DNA of 64,000 bases from Patellaria atrata CBS 101060. Its lineage: Eukaryota; Ascomycota; Dothideomycetes; Patellariales; Patellariaceae. Location: assembly GCA_010093705.1 (NCBI GenBank), contig MU006120.1, positions 7,514 through 71,513 on the forward strand, read 5' to 3'. The position numbers and the translations under genes were made by a program. Positions 44,233-55,108 of the stretch are shown one piece after another. How positions within the stretch are numbered: the first letter of the stretch is position 1; every line of letters starts with the position of its first letter. Below the pieces are notes generated by a model. It was not told the DNA's origin. It saw nothing but the letters and a program-made list of their open reading frames with translations, and made no database searches.

Positions 44233-47133
44233 ATGATAGTAAAATGGACATCATACGCAGGTCCAGTGCGACGGCAACTTTTCGTTCACTCCGCCAGAAG
44301 GACTGGGAGAAGATTTCTTTCCTCAACTCCTCTAACGCGTAATTATACAAATGGCTCAACTTTGTCCAGAACGCGTAATATTGGAATCATTGCTCACATC
44401 GATGCTGTAAGTCACACATGTATCGGCATGGTGTTGAGTCTAATAAATATCTGTAGGGTAAGACGACAACTACGGAGCGTATGCTCTATTACAGCGGATA
44501 CACGCGCCGAATAGGGGGTATATCATTCCTTTCCGTTGATTTCCAAACTTTCCTCAAAATTTTGGGCATCTTCCATTAAAAAGAATTGTCTACCCTAATT
44601 TCTCCTTTCCATCTAATCACTTTTCGTAGATGTAGATGATGGCTCTACCGTAACAGATTTCTTACCGGCCGAAAGAGCGCGCGGAATCACCATTCAGTCA
44701 GCAGCAATCACATTCAACTGGCCTCCTGTTCAAGGAGAGAAAGGTTCTAAAGATATACCGAGCTCTTCACGGGCTCCAGGAACCCCTAGGTCGCAAACCC
44801 CCCATTTGGTCAATCTGATTGATACCCCTGGGCACGCAGATTTCACCTTTGAGGTTCTTCGCTCTCTCCGTATCCTAGACGGTGCCGTTTGTATTCTTGA
44901 CGGCGTTGCTGGTGTCGAGGCACAAACCGAAAAGGTGTGGACCCAGGCTAACAACTACCGGATTCCGAAGATTATTTACGTCAATAAGCTCGACCGTGAT
45001 GGTGCTGCTTTTGGCAGAACGGTAAAGGAGGTCGGCGTACGGTTGCATGGATGGCCTGCTTTGTGTCAGATTCCTTGGTGGAAGGATGGGAAAGGGAAAC
45101 TCATTGGAGTAGGCGATGTAGTAAACCTTCGAGCTCTTTCGTGGGAAGAGGGTGGTGATGGAAAAGTCATCAAGTCTCTCAACCTTACGGACGTGGATGA
45201 TGCTTTTGCGAAAGAGATCAAGAAGGCTCGAGTCGCACTCATAGAAATACTCAGCGAGCACGATGATGAAATGGTCGAGAAGTTTCTAGAGTACGATGAG
45301 GATCATTTGGCCATTCCGGGAAATGACTTGACAGAGTCACTGCGGAGATGCGTACTGCAGAACCCTCAGAGGATTATACCAGTCTTTACGGGAGCTAGTT
45401 TTAGGAACCTAGGTGTCCAACCTTTGCTCGACGCCGTGCTCGATCTGTTACCCTCGCCGGAAGAACGTCCAGATCCTGAAATTTCCATGGGGGTTACGCA
45501 TAGTCGTCTTAATGAGTTACTCGCCGGAAGGCTTGCTCTCACGTCTTCTCCGCAAAGTTCAAAATCAGGAAAACAGAAGACTTCCCCCACAAAAACACAA
45601 AAGACTCTCCCAGTAGTAAGCAACCTTCAAGCCTGCGCACTAGCGTTCAAAGTCGTGAACGATCCTCGTCGAGGCGTTCTAGTCTACGTTAGGGTCTACT
45701 CAGGCTCAATAGATCGGAATGCCGCTCTTTATAACACCAATTTGAGCATCACCGAAAGGGCCCCAAAACTATTGAGGATGTACGCATCTGATGCGGTAGA
45801 AGTAGATTCCATTGCTGCCGGTCATATAGGCGTCATCGTTGGTCTAAAATACGCACGTACCGGAGATACTTTGATAGTCTACTCAGGGGCAAATCCAAAA
45901 TCCGGTCCTCCAGCTCCTCTCAATACCCTACAACTGCGGCCGATCAGCGTACCTCCCCCCGTATTCTTCACCAGTGTAGAACCGAACAGTCTTTCAGAAG
46001 AGAAACTTGTTTCCGATACGCTAGGGCTCTTGCTACGAGAGGATCCGAGTTTAAACGTGTCTATCGACTCTGAGAGTGGTCAGACACACCTAGCTGGAAT
46101 GGGTGAACTGCATCTCGAAATCGCCCGCGACAGGCTAATCAATGACTTCAAGGCCAGAGCTACAACCGGCAAGATCGAAATCGGTTACCGAGAAGCAATC
46201 CTCAGCTCCTCTCCCCAGATTACAGAAGACGTCAATCGCGAGGTCGCCGGCAAGCACTCCCGAGCTAGCTGTACCGTGTCCGTCTCTCCTCTTGACGGCA
46301 CTGAACCCCGTGTTATCGAAGAGGACGATGACTCTACACACACCTCTCTTCAGGTTGAGTCCAATGACCTCATTATCCACCACCCCACCTATACACGCTC
46401 AGGCCTTAAGCTCTCACCTGACTCCGCCAACCTCCCTGAGCACCTCCCCCTTCCCTCTATCGTCACGGCCCTTCGGACTGGCATCTCCGCCGCACTCTCT
46501 CGCGGGCCGACTCACGGCTTCAGCATGCACTCCACCCTCGTGGAAGTCCATCTTGATCCCGCACAGATCCACGCTGACTCCACGCCTGCAGCCATCTCCA
46601 CCGCCGTCCGTCTCGCGACGCAAAAAGCCGTCAAGTCCGCTGCAGCGGAAAGAGGTACTGTACTCATGGAGCCAGTCATGCTCGTCGCCATCTCCGTCAA
46701 CGAAGCAGACATTGGCGGTGTCGCGCACGACATTTCGGCCGCACGTGGTGGTCAAGTGCTTTCACTCGACGGCGAAATCTCTTCCCCCGTATCGCCCTCC
46801 GCGACCCTCACCACATCCACTTCCACTTTCCCCACTCTTCATACAGTCAAAGAGGACTTTCCCCCAATCGACCCACGGAAAATATATACCCCACCCGACC
46901 CCTTCGCCTCCACAGATGGCGGGGAGGACGACGACTTGATTGGAACAGGAAGCGCGCAGAGACGGATTGTGGCACGCGTACCGTTGCGGGAGATGGTTGG
47001 GTATCTAAAGCATTTAAGGAGTTTGACGGGCGGGAGGGGCACGTTCGTCATGTCTGTTGAAGGGTTTGAGAGGATGAGTGCGCAGAGACAGAAGGCAGTA
47101 CTGAAGGAACTGGGGGGTGGGGAAGGGTGGTGA
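44233..47133 (+). CDS. MEF2: Mitochondrial elongation factor G2 (ribosome-releasing factor 2)
   Basis: Three exons (44233-44406, 44457-44517, 44630-47133) join in phase to 912 residues. The N-terminus is Arg/Ser-rich and lacks acidic residues in its first 40 positions ([20 protein letters not shown]), a mitochondrial targeting signal. The GTPase signatures are [15 protein letters not shown] (G1, split by intron 1), [14 protein letters not shown] (G2), [11 protein letters not shown] (G3) and [13 protein letters not shown] (G4). Domains II-V follow, with a [16 protein letters not shown]-type segment (here [18 protein letters not shown]) and a C-terminal [11 protein letters not shown] / [20 protein letters not shown]. 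The GTPase drives ribosome recycling with mitochondrial RRF. It has EF-G2-style loops that distinguish it from translocase Mef1. An inserted Ser/Thr stretch after domain IV is longer than in yeast. Confidence 0.93.
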
Positions 47134-47756
47134 GAAAGGAGGAGTAAAAGTGGTTGGTAAAAGCTCAGGTAGAAGACAGAGGTCTGTACTTGTACGATAA
47201 TAAGTGTGTGACAATTGACGTTAGGAGAATTGTATTTTATGAAGTATATCAAAAACTAGAACTTCAGAAGGTAATGGATGTCAATGCGTAATTTTGATTC
47301 CGTTCACCTTAGTTATAAATTCTCATTTGACTAGAAGTATCCTAGAACAACGCCTTAATTAAAGATATATTTTGAGATGCATATCACTCCATATACCGAG
47401 CTCCGTAAACACCAGATGGTTAGACCTGGCCTTATCAGTTAACATTTAGAACCTATGTTTAAGTAGTTGTAAAAGACAAAGTTCTATGAAAGAGGAGTAC
47501 CGCAATAAATTTAACTCAGTTGTACTTTGTACTGTACATCACCGATCAAGCCAGAGAGAAGAGATTAGTCATGACTTGAATGAAAGAATGATAATACAAG
47601 GACACCACTATCTAAGGCAATATGTACAATTCTATCTAAAACGATCACCTTGCGTATCTTCTACTGTATTTGTACAGAAGTTGACTATTTGAAGTCCAGA
47701 TACTCTCGTGGGATGACAGCATATTGTAACCGATCGGTCCGAAGAGACTACTTTGT
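47134..47756. other. Convergent 3' flanks
   Basis: 3' region of MEF2 and of the large minus-strand gene. No coding signs. Confidence 0.5.
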
Positions 47757-50700
47757 TTAATAACTGTAACGTCTACATCTCAGTCGCATTCCCACTCGTC
47801 TGTAAGCCTGGGGACAGTCATATTTACGTATCTGTCGCGTTTCCACTCGTTTATAAGCCTGAGCACTGTCTACGTGATGTTTACGTATTAGTCGCCTTTC
47901 CACTCGTCTGTAAGCCTGGGGACGGGCATGTTTACGTATTAGTCGCATTTTGACTCGTCTGCAAGCCTGGGTACTGTCTAGTGGAAATCTACGTATCAGT
48001 CGCATTTCCACTGGTTTATAAGCCTGGGCACTATCTAGGGGACATTTACGTATCAGTCGCGGTTCTACTCGTCTGTAAGCCTGGGGACAGTCATTTTTAC
48101 GTATCAGTCGCATTTTCGCTCGTCTATAAGCCTGGGGACGGTCATATTTACGTATCAGTCGTAGTCTTACTCGTCTGTAAGCCGGGGGACGGTTATGTTT
48201 ACGTATCACCAGCGTTTTCACTCGTCTGTAAGCCTGGGCACCATCCAGGGGATATTTACGTATCAGTCGCGATTCCACTCTTCTGTAAGCCTGGGGACTG
48301 TAACGTGTATGTATCGCAGGATCCCGGGTGATTTCAGCGTATTCATGAATGATACGTGACATCTCATCGGCCAACTTTCCAACGTCCCTCTCATGCTTCC
48401 CTCGAACGTCATCGCAAGCGCTAACCAACGCTTGAACATCCGTCCTCATCTCCTGGGTTGTTAATCCAGCTGCTTTCCAGGAGTTCGGGCCTTCGTTCTC
48501 GCTTGTCATAATTCCGGCCCTGATAGAGCGAAGCCAGACACTGAAGTTGTTACTGATTCGCATATTGTTGTCCAGGACGGTTTGAACAATCCATCTAACT
48601 CCCTCATAGTTATAGATCCTCGCATATACTTTCATCCACGTGAGCATGAATTGTTGATTCGCCAGGATTTCTTCTTTGTATTGTGATTCGTAGATACTTC
48701 TTAGTAAATTAACAGCCACATGTTTCGCATTGATATCATCTCGTAGAGAGAGTTTGTTAGCAACTGTGATTGCCATATAATGTTCTGGTTCGAGATTTAA
48801 ATCCTGGGTTCGCCGATAGTAAGATCGGACTTCCTCGCATAGCTTGTCTGGCTCCATTTCTTGCACAAGGGCTCTTCTATACATGCGATGTATTATCAAA
48901 GAACTTTTGACCTTGTCGATGTCCATTCCCGCTCTTTCCGCTATCTTGATCAGATATCGCGCTTCATGGAGATATCCCTCCTTCGATCGAGTGCTAGCTT
49001 CTACTGCGGTTTCCAGCGCCCTTAGCTTGAGGCGCTTACCTGACAAGATCGAATCACGGAAGATGTTTACTGCTTCCCTCAGCATATTCTGCGAAAAAGC
49101 AGTCATAACAGCCGTGGTTCTTCTTGATCCTACAGGCTGAGATGCACCAGCAGTTGACATCCTACGTATGTGCGAGATGAAGGAGTTCCATTCGCAGATC
49201 AATGACAGCACCAGCTTGCAACCGTGTCGACCAGAGATACCTGCGCGAAGATGGTATCCCAGGGAATGTTGTGCAGAAATGAGCAATTTCGTCGAAATAA
49301 AAGTAGGAGAGAGCTCGTATAACAACAAAAGAAAACTCGCGATGACATAGTGATCCGGTTTGTGAGACAATGAATACTGCGTGAACATGTTGGAAATGCT
49401 GTAATTGTTGAATTTCAATTGCGGATCCTCCCATCTCCAGAACTCGAGCCACTCTGCAAGACCACTCATATCACTGTCCCTCACGTGCGCTTTTATGATG
49501 CGATCGAATGCGGCCTGACTGAGTACTAGGCCATGCTTACGTCTAAGCATGAGGACAAAGGCTCGAAGGGCCGTAGAATCGTGTGTTTCCCCGTACTTGG
49601 ATAGTATGACATGGGACGCAGGCCGACCATCCTCCAAAGGAACATTGAGGAGACCCCGACACTCATCTTTGCTAAGCATCGAGTCTACTGTTCCCAAGCC
49701 ATGTTCAAGAGCTTTAATCACCAAGAATGCCGCTTTCGCGCTTTGGGTAGCCGTAGTTGCGGCATCTATCGGAAAGGAAGAGGATGCGGAAGTTTGCTGA
49801 AATATACTGCTGATATCTTCCGAGTACTCGTGGAGGCCAGGATTCTGTTCGTAAATCCTCAAAATCGCATTTCGACTGACCTCTCCATCGGTCAAGGAAT
49901 ACAGCTTTACAAGATTTGCGAGGCAATGTAGGTGAGATGTGCTGTCAACTTTGGACCAGGCCGCAAGAGCTTCAGCAACAGTCAGCTTGCGTATTTTCAA
50001 GGCCACATCTGATAGATGTCGTGCGAATTCGAGGACGGATGCATCAGTCTCGCACGAGCTTCGAAATTGGATGGCAGGAAGGAAAAGTTTGAATGATCTA
50101 ATTAGTCCTTTGGAGTTTAGGTATTTCTTAGACCGTAACAACACTTGCTGAGTCCAGTCTTTATCAGATATGCCGCTCGAAAGTTCTTGAAACAAACCTG
50201 TCAGATGAAGCTCCCTGCGAACTGCTACCCCAAGATCAACAGCGTCAAGCAGCACATCAACTCTAAGATGATGCATGCAATTGCTGATACTGTGGAACAA
50301 CGGCTTGAGATAAGCCGTAACCTGGACTCCTGGGTGGAAAGTCCTCGCGGTGAGCCAGTCAAAAACGGATCTCACTGAATCAGTCAAACGACGGAGAGCT
50401 GCAATGGTAATCAGTGTAGTGGCAATTGGATGCAGCAGATGTGTCGCCAGGTCGCGCCGTTCTGTTGTTCGGATGAAAAATGCTATCACATTTTGGATAT
50501 CTTCATGCGCAAATATACTCTGTAAAGTGCTTAACTCAAAGGTATTGAGCTCAAAGGTAGTAAAAGAGATTGAGTTCGGAGCCCGGTCCCGGCTTCGGAC
50601 AGATCTGATAGATGGTGATAGGGGAGCCGTAGTATCAGAATTGCATTCTAAACCATCTTGACGATACCATGAGTGAAATATCCAATGTGCAGTTTCCATC

Positions 50701-51644
50701 TGGCCCTTCTGTAGGTTGCGTATGATCTCTAGCAATATTCTCTCCGTATTGTTTCGTTCAGTATGTAAATCTCTTCTATCCATCTTCGAGGTGTGAATAT
50801 CTACCAGCGATTCAGTATGAACATGCCGTAGGTCGTTATTTATAACATGGGATTCTGTAGGTATATCGAGAGCGGTCTGGTCCACGCTTAGGGTGCTTGG
50901 TTGAGTTGAATCAGATGCTTCGGAGGATATAGGGAAGGACCCGACACAGGAGAGTAGTTTAGACGTGATACGTTGGTGTGTTAGACGGTGTCTTCGTCCG
51001 AGAGAGTGCGGGTCATCGGGCAACGGGTTTGGCAATATTTTGACCTCTTGAGGTTCCTGCTGCAGCTTTCTCTCAGTGACTGGTTGGACTAACGCCGCGT
51101 CGGTCTGCTTAGTCCCTTTGTTCTCGACAAGTTGGTCTACGGGGCGCCTGGATGCTGACGTATGAGTTGTGTTCGTAAAGATTGATGGCTCCTGATGATT
51201 GTGGTCTTTCTTCATCTCCCGTGAAGGCCTTGATTGTGCCGAGGGTAGTGCCGTCGATTGTTCCCTCCTTTTCATCCTCTCAATCTTCCGATATTCTCTA
51301 TCTATCGAGCTCATACTCAGAGGATGGTTGGTTGCAGGGGCAAGGCTTTTTATATACGCCAACTCTTCGGGGAGATCTACAGTTAACTTTGCATACTCAT
51401 ATTTATCCAATTCCTTCTGTGGTGCCAGAGCGGCAGCGGCGTGTATCCGCCTTAAATAGTGCTTGAATGCGTTCAGCTTCTTCCCATTGTCGACGTTCTT
51501 TTGCAGTAAGCATATCTGCCGTCGTTGCTCGATTGTAAGTGCAACTGCACCGGCAGCTACAGCGCCGAAAGATGCGTATAAAAGGGCGTTACGGAGATAT
51601 TGCAATGCGCCCTTAGATGGAGCGATCGTCGGTGGTTTGGGCAT
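47757..51644 (-). CDS. Large anchored helical protein with Arg-rich C-terminal repeats
   Basis: A single exon codes 1295 residues from the ATG at 51644 (MPKPPTIAPSKGALQYLRNA). The frame extends ten codons further up but has no ATG there. Residues about 15-35 (NALLYASFGAVAAGAVALTI) are one transmembrane segment, followed by EQRRQICLLQKNVDNGKKL. The layout of a short basic N-terminus plus a helix is typical of fungal mitochondrial inner-membrane or PPR-like proteins. The middle 900 residues are alpha-helical with scattered pairs of helices suggesting PPR/TPR-like repeats, but no single clear repeat. The last about 170 residues consist of ten Arg/Lys-rich units of 17 or 19 residues, such as AYRRVRLRLIRKYDRPQ (listed separately). 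The core family is conserved in filamentous fungi as far as I can tell; the repeat tail looks like a late addition. A mitochondrial RNA-related role is only a guess. Confidence 0.75.
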   Translation of the reverse strand: MPKPPTIAPSKGALQYLRNALLYASFGAVAAGAVALTIEQRRQICLLQKNVDNGKKLNAFKHYLRRIHAAAALAPQKELDKYEYAKLTVDLPEELAYIKSLAPATNHPLSMSSIDREYRKIERMKRREQSTALPSAQSRPSREMKKDHNHQEPSIFTNTTHTSASRRPVDQLVENKGTKQTDAALVQPVTERKLQQEPQEVKILPNPLPDDPHSLGRRHRLTHQRITSKLLSCVGSFPISSEASDSTQPSTLSVDQTALDIPTESHVINNDLRHVHTESLVDIHTSKMDRRDLHTERNNTERILLEIIRNLQKGQMETAHWIFHSWYRQDGLECNSDTTAPLSPSIRSVRSRDRAPNSISFTTFELNTFELSTLQSIFAHEDIQNVIAFFIRTTERRDLATHLLHPIATTLITIAALRRLTDSVRSVFDWLTARTFHPGVQVTAYLKPLFHSISNCMHHLRVDVLLDAVDLGVAVRRELHLTGLFQELSSGISDKDWTQQVLLRSKKYLNSKGLIRSFKLFLPAIQFRSSCETDASVLEFARHLSDVALKIRKLTVAEALAAWSKVDSTSHLHCLANLVKLYSLTDGEVSRNAILRIYEQNPGLHEYSEDISSIFQQTSASSSFPIDAATTATQSAKAAFLVIKALEHGLGTVDSMLSKDECRGLLNVPLEDGRPASHVILSKYGETHDSTALRAFVLMLRRKHGLVLSQAAFDRIIKAHVRDSDMSGLAEWLEFWRWEDPQLKFNNYSISNMFTQYSLSHKPDHYVIASFLLLLYELSPTFISTKLLISAQHSLGYHLRAGISGRHGCKLVLSLICEWNSFISHIRRMSTAGASQPVGSRRTTAVMTAFSQNMLREAVNIFRDSILSGKRLKLRALETAVEASTRSKEGYLHEARYLIKIAERAGMDIDKVKSSLIIHRMYRRALVQEMEPDKLCEEVRSYYRRTQDLNLEPEHYMAITVANKLSLRDDINAKHVAVNLLRSIYESQYKEEILANQQFMLTWMKVYARIYNYEGVRWIVQTVLDNNMRISNNFSVWLRSIRAGIMTSENEGPNSWKAAGLTTQEMRTDVQALVSACDDVRGKHERDVGKLADEMSRIIHEYAEITRDPAIHTRYSPQAYRRVESRLIRKYPLDGAQAYRRVKTLVIRKHNRPPAYRRVRLRLIRKYDRPQAYRRAKMRLIRKNDCPQAYRRVEPRLIRKCPLDSAQAYKPVEMRLIRRFPLDSTQACRRVKMRLIRKHARPQAYRRVERRLIRKHHVDSAQAYKRVETRQIRKYDCPQAYRRVGMRLRCRRYSY
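47790..48324 (-). repeat. Coding minisatellite of 51- and 57-bp units
   Basis: About ten head-to-tail units share the core ctcgtctgtaagcctggg (plus strand). Units are 51 or 57 bp, both multiples of three, so the minus-strand frame codes 17- and 19-residue peptides (AYRRVKTLVIRKHNRPP; AYRRVEPRLIRKCPLDSAQ). Order on the plus strand is roughly 51, 57, 51, 57, 57, 51, 51, 51, 57, then a degenerate unit. Because the period keeps phase, the plus strand also has an open periodic frame (CKPGDSHFYVSVAFSLVY-type), which I treat as a shadow. Confidence 0.9.
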
Positions 51645-52328
51645 AATCGAGAGAGCGATCGCATCATTGCTCAAATCGTTCCATTAAAGAGCTCATATTT
51701 GTATCGAAAATGTGGGAGGTAGCATTGAATATGAGTCGAGAAGTCCACGAATTGCTGTGTGATCTAATGGAATGAGACGACCTGAGGAGGTCAGAACTCA
51801 GGAGGAAGCCCTTGCGCTCGGTCCAAACCCCCATAAACCTCCCGTCCCCAAAAATCCTCAAATCATGAACGATATGTGAAGCTGGGAGATGAAATGACAG
51901 AAATTGTGATAATACGTGACACATTTGCTGTGCATTATACTCCTTCCGTTTGTCTATTCCATTCAATTCCTCCTGTGTGCCTTGCTACCTCGCATCCGGC
52001 CTTTGCGCCTGTTGTCGTTACAGTATCTAATTCCTGATATACACAGCCACAAGATATCTCAATGATTTTCTACATTCATTTCTAAAGAGTCCTAAAACGG
52101 GTCATTCCGACATAAACGCAAAGTATCTGCCTAAAGCTTCATGGACGGCGAATAAGGCTATGCCCTTACACGGCGACACAGCCATTGTGATAGAAACATA
52201 AGAGACGCCAACATGCTTGCTTGAGTTTCATGAGGATACAAAATACTCCGACGCAACACGCTGCGATAAATCAGCCGACTCTCTGTACCTCGAGCAGCTG
52301 CTTTTCTTCTCACAAGAGATCAATCAAC
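51645..52328. other. Divergent upstream region
   Basis: Between the 1295-residue gene (-) and the DUF427-like gene (+). No gene seen. Confidence 0.5.
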
Positions 52329-53009
52329 ATGGACATTATCACCGGGACGGAGAAAGAGGAAGGGAAGTCCTCGGAGTTGAAAAGGGGAGAATCTCAAGCT
52401 ACAAGCTCCTCTGAGACCAAAACAACGGAGGGAAAACAGAAATGGCAACCGTTCCCTCTTGAGGGCAGCAGCAAGCCTGAACCTCAGTTCGGAAGCGGTC
52501 TCTGGTCGGCTGTGGCATTCAACAACGTCGGCTTAGCTGGGTGGTGCAATCCGATCGTTTTCAAGGGGATAGAATACGTAGGTTCCAACTTCACCCGTTC
52601 CTTTCCTAAGTTATATTGCACCTGCTGGAGAATTCTCGGCAATCCAAGGTCGTTTGTGAACTGACGGATCACAGTGGCTGCCAGAGCATATTCCAAAATA
52701 TTGCCGGGCGTATTACCGAGAATCGGAGAGAACGGGAGATGGCGAGCCTGCTATCGGGGTGCCAAAGTATTATCATATCGTGGTCGGGGACCAAGTATTG
52801 GCAGACGGCGCATGGTGCTATCCTAATCCAAACGAAGGATTCGAGAAACTCAAAGACTGCATGGCATTCCGTAAGTATATCGATTCTACCGAGAGTTCTA
52901 TCATAAGGTTAAATCTTCATTCTTAGGTGTCAAGTATATTGGGGATCTGTACAAAGCCGAGAGACAGGTTCATGATGGGGTGACCGTTCACCAGGACTGG
53001 TTCGGTTGA
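52329..53009 (+). CDS. DUF427-like protein
   Basis: Three exons (52329-52577, 52675-52870, 52927-53009) join in phase to 175 residues. Intron 1 (97 bp) has GTAGGT..branch CTGAC..CACAG and intron 2 (56 bp) has GTAAGT..TTCTTAG. After a charged, Ser/Lys-rich lead (residues 1-45), the C-terminal two thirds match the DUF427 pattern: AVAFNNVGLAGW..GIEY|WLPEHIPKYCRAYY, then PKYYHIVVGDQVLADGAWCY, PNPNEGFEKLKDCMAF and a short end VHQDWFG. DUF427 proteins are small beta-rich proteins of unknown function, common in fungi and bacteria. The family call rests on pattern memory, not a search. The start at 52329 was chosen over the upstream ATG at 52230, which would add a Thr/Cys-rich stretch unlike the family. 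Confidence 0.62.
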
Positions 53010-53963
53010 TGATCTGGATGCTTCTTACGAGTAGCTCGACATATGAATGACGTATAATCCGAATGTATTGAGACAATCCGGTGTACATACCATATATATA
53101 TTGCTACTTTGCCAAAACGTGTGCGATAAGAGTATGAAATAGTATGACTGTCTCCGAAGAGGGTGGACTTCTCTAGATATTGCATTCTTACTTCCAGCCA
53201 CTTCTTTTATCCTGAATCTCCATGCAGACTTTTTTTTCGTCCGTACGTAGGTAATAATAATGCTGACTGTTTGGTCTATGACGAAAGGAGACCTTAGTGT
53301 ACTGCTACATGCGACAACTGGAAGAATGAACAGAATGTCTCCGCAGCTACACGTAAAGATATAAATAAAATATTGTCATTAAATCCATCTTCTTGCTTTC
53401 TATAAGTTTAACTCTCGTGTGAGTTGGAGTTATCGGTGGAGAGAGTTAGCGTATGAAGATAAAGCTGGGACTGTTGACGAGTTGCAAAAGGTGACGGCTG
53501 AAATGGAGGTTCTCACTAGTTCTATACAGAGTACCTAGCTAGACTCTTCCTTTACGTAAAGTTTAAAACTCTCAAAGAGAAGCTCTGACTGAGATAAAGT
53601 CGGACAAAATTGATGGGAGAATGAGATGACTAAAAGAAGGAATTTGTTGCTTAGGTTAGGGTGTATTGTACTCCGTACTCCCCGTAAGGTACAGGACAAT
53701 ACAGCCGACCTCAGGGCAGTAAGGTACCTTTATTAGATTTTCAGTACTGTATGAAATAGACCCGAAACTAAATTAATGATGCTAAAGAATGAGTGCAATA
53801 CGACAGAGTTATTAAATATTGAGGAAGAATAAATCTGGGTCAGAAGATGGCGTATGAATCCCTCCTTTGGGTGAGACTAGCTCAATGAAAAGCACAATAG
53901 CAGGATTTATATGAGATATACCTAGTGCAGAGTAAGTAAAATCGAAAGTAAGGTAAGATAATG
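53010..53963. other. Intergenic, no gene seen
   Basis: AT-rich. Contains scattered gtac-rich motifs (53670-53730). No coding signs. Confidence 0.5.
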
Positions 53964-54108
53964 AGCAACTGAAGTAAAAGGTTATAGAGAGTCGTAGGAC
54001 AAAAGCTAGATAACTAGTGAAGGAGAGAGGACTTTTTTTTATAGATAGCTTTACAGTACCCATCGCACCTCGATACCGTCACCTCAAAAAACCTCCTGCC
54101 TGATCGAA

Positions 54109-54152
54109 CCCCCCCCTCCTCCCCTCTCCCCCTCCCCGGCCACCCCCCCCGC
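54109..54152. other. Poly-C tract, possible G-quadruplex on minus strand
   Basis: At least five runs of four or more C within about 45 bp on the plus strand, so the minus strand has G-runs with short loops. About 960 bp upstream of the PKA ATG. Confidence 0.5.
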
Positions 54153-54169
54153 GCCTAAGGTAGGTACTG

Positions 54170-54231
54170 TACTGTAGTTCTTACGTTAGATACCGATACT
54201 GTACTGTACTGTCCCCTCAGCTGTACTGTAC
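54170..54231. repeat. Clustered gtactgtact elements
   Basis: Several overlapping copies of tactgtact / ctgtactgta lie between 54170 and 54231. Similar pieces occur at 53655-53730. They are partly palindromic (gtac). Function unknown. Confidence 0.55.
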
Positions 54232-55108
54232 CCAGCCTTACAAATCTTCTCTCTTCAGGTCCCTCCCCCGAGAATCTTATTATAACCTTTTGTATACTTC
54301 TCTCCTTCCTCAAGCAACTTCCACCTACATCTCTCCACATCCTAAAAAGATTTCTGTAATCATTGTCCTTTTATCTGCTGTAAGGTAGTCAGTCCATCCT
54401 CACAACTCGAATCCCACGATTGAGGATCTGACCAAAACACCCCACCAAAGAGCCCACCTCCCAGGCTCCCAGCACCAGCAATCGGTACCTTTTTATTATC
54501 TATCCCTTACGTCTCGTATCGCATTCCGCTTACCCACAAGTCCAATATAATCCTTTTGACTGCATTCCTGCATACAGTACTTCTATCGCATACTCTATCC
54601 AACCATTCATCGAGCTGCTTCCGCTACACGCCGAGGCGGCAGAGACCTTTCCTTTCGACCTCTTCTTCTCTTCCAACTTCCAACTGCTTTTTCTGTTTTG
54701 TATCCCATCCAACATCAATCACATCGGACTGGGGGAGCTTTAGCGATTGGCCAACCAGCCCTTGTCTAACACATTGTTATTCGCCCAACATCCAACTTAT
54801 CCCCCTCCTACTACTTTTGTAGTAATACGTTTCTTGGTCTCCAATCGCCAGCGTCATTGCGCCCCCTCCTTCAGTACCTTGACCATCTATACGAACAGAG
54901 AGAGGGAGACGGGAGAGATAGAGAGACATATACAACAGGAAACGAAATCGCGCGCGCCTGCAATCCACAAGCAGTCTGTTCCCATTTTGTGTAAAGATCG
55001 ACGGATCCGCCTTGCAGCCGTTCCCAACCCAAAGGTCAGACAGCCCCCAATCCGTGACAGGGTCGATTTCAATCTCCCTGGAATTGAGATTCTCTACTTC
55101 TCGCTTCT

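Larger units (their letters stand above)
53964..55108 (+). promoter_or_regulatory. ATG-free leader and promoter of the PKA gene
   Basis: 1145 bp immediately upstream of the PKA start contains no ATG on the plus strand. The last 800 bp are pyrimidine-rich (C/T tracts, few purine runs). A poly-C block (about 54109-54152) and clustered gtactgtact elements (54170-54231) lie inside. The simplest reading is a promoter plus a very long 5' UTR kept free of upstream start codons; transcript mapping would settle where it starts. Confidence 0.55.

Noticed and set aside
46142-46939. 265-codon plus-strand open frame
   Set aside because: Same strand but a different frame inside MEF2 domain IV-V. Ser/Pro/Thr-rich shadow text. 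The MEF2 frame has conserved EF-G motifs.
47790-48324. Repeat array considered as CRISPR
   Set aside because: The units are contiguous diverged copies with no unique spacers, within a eukaryotic coding frame.
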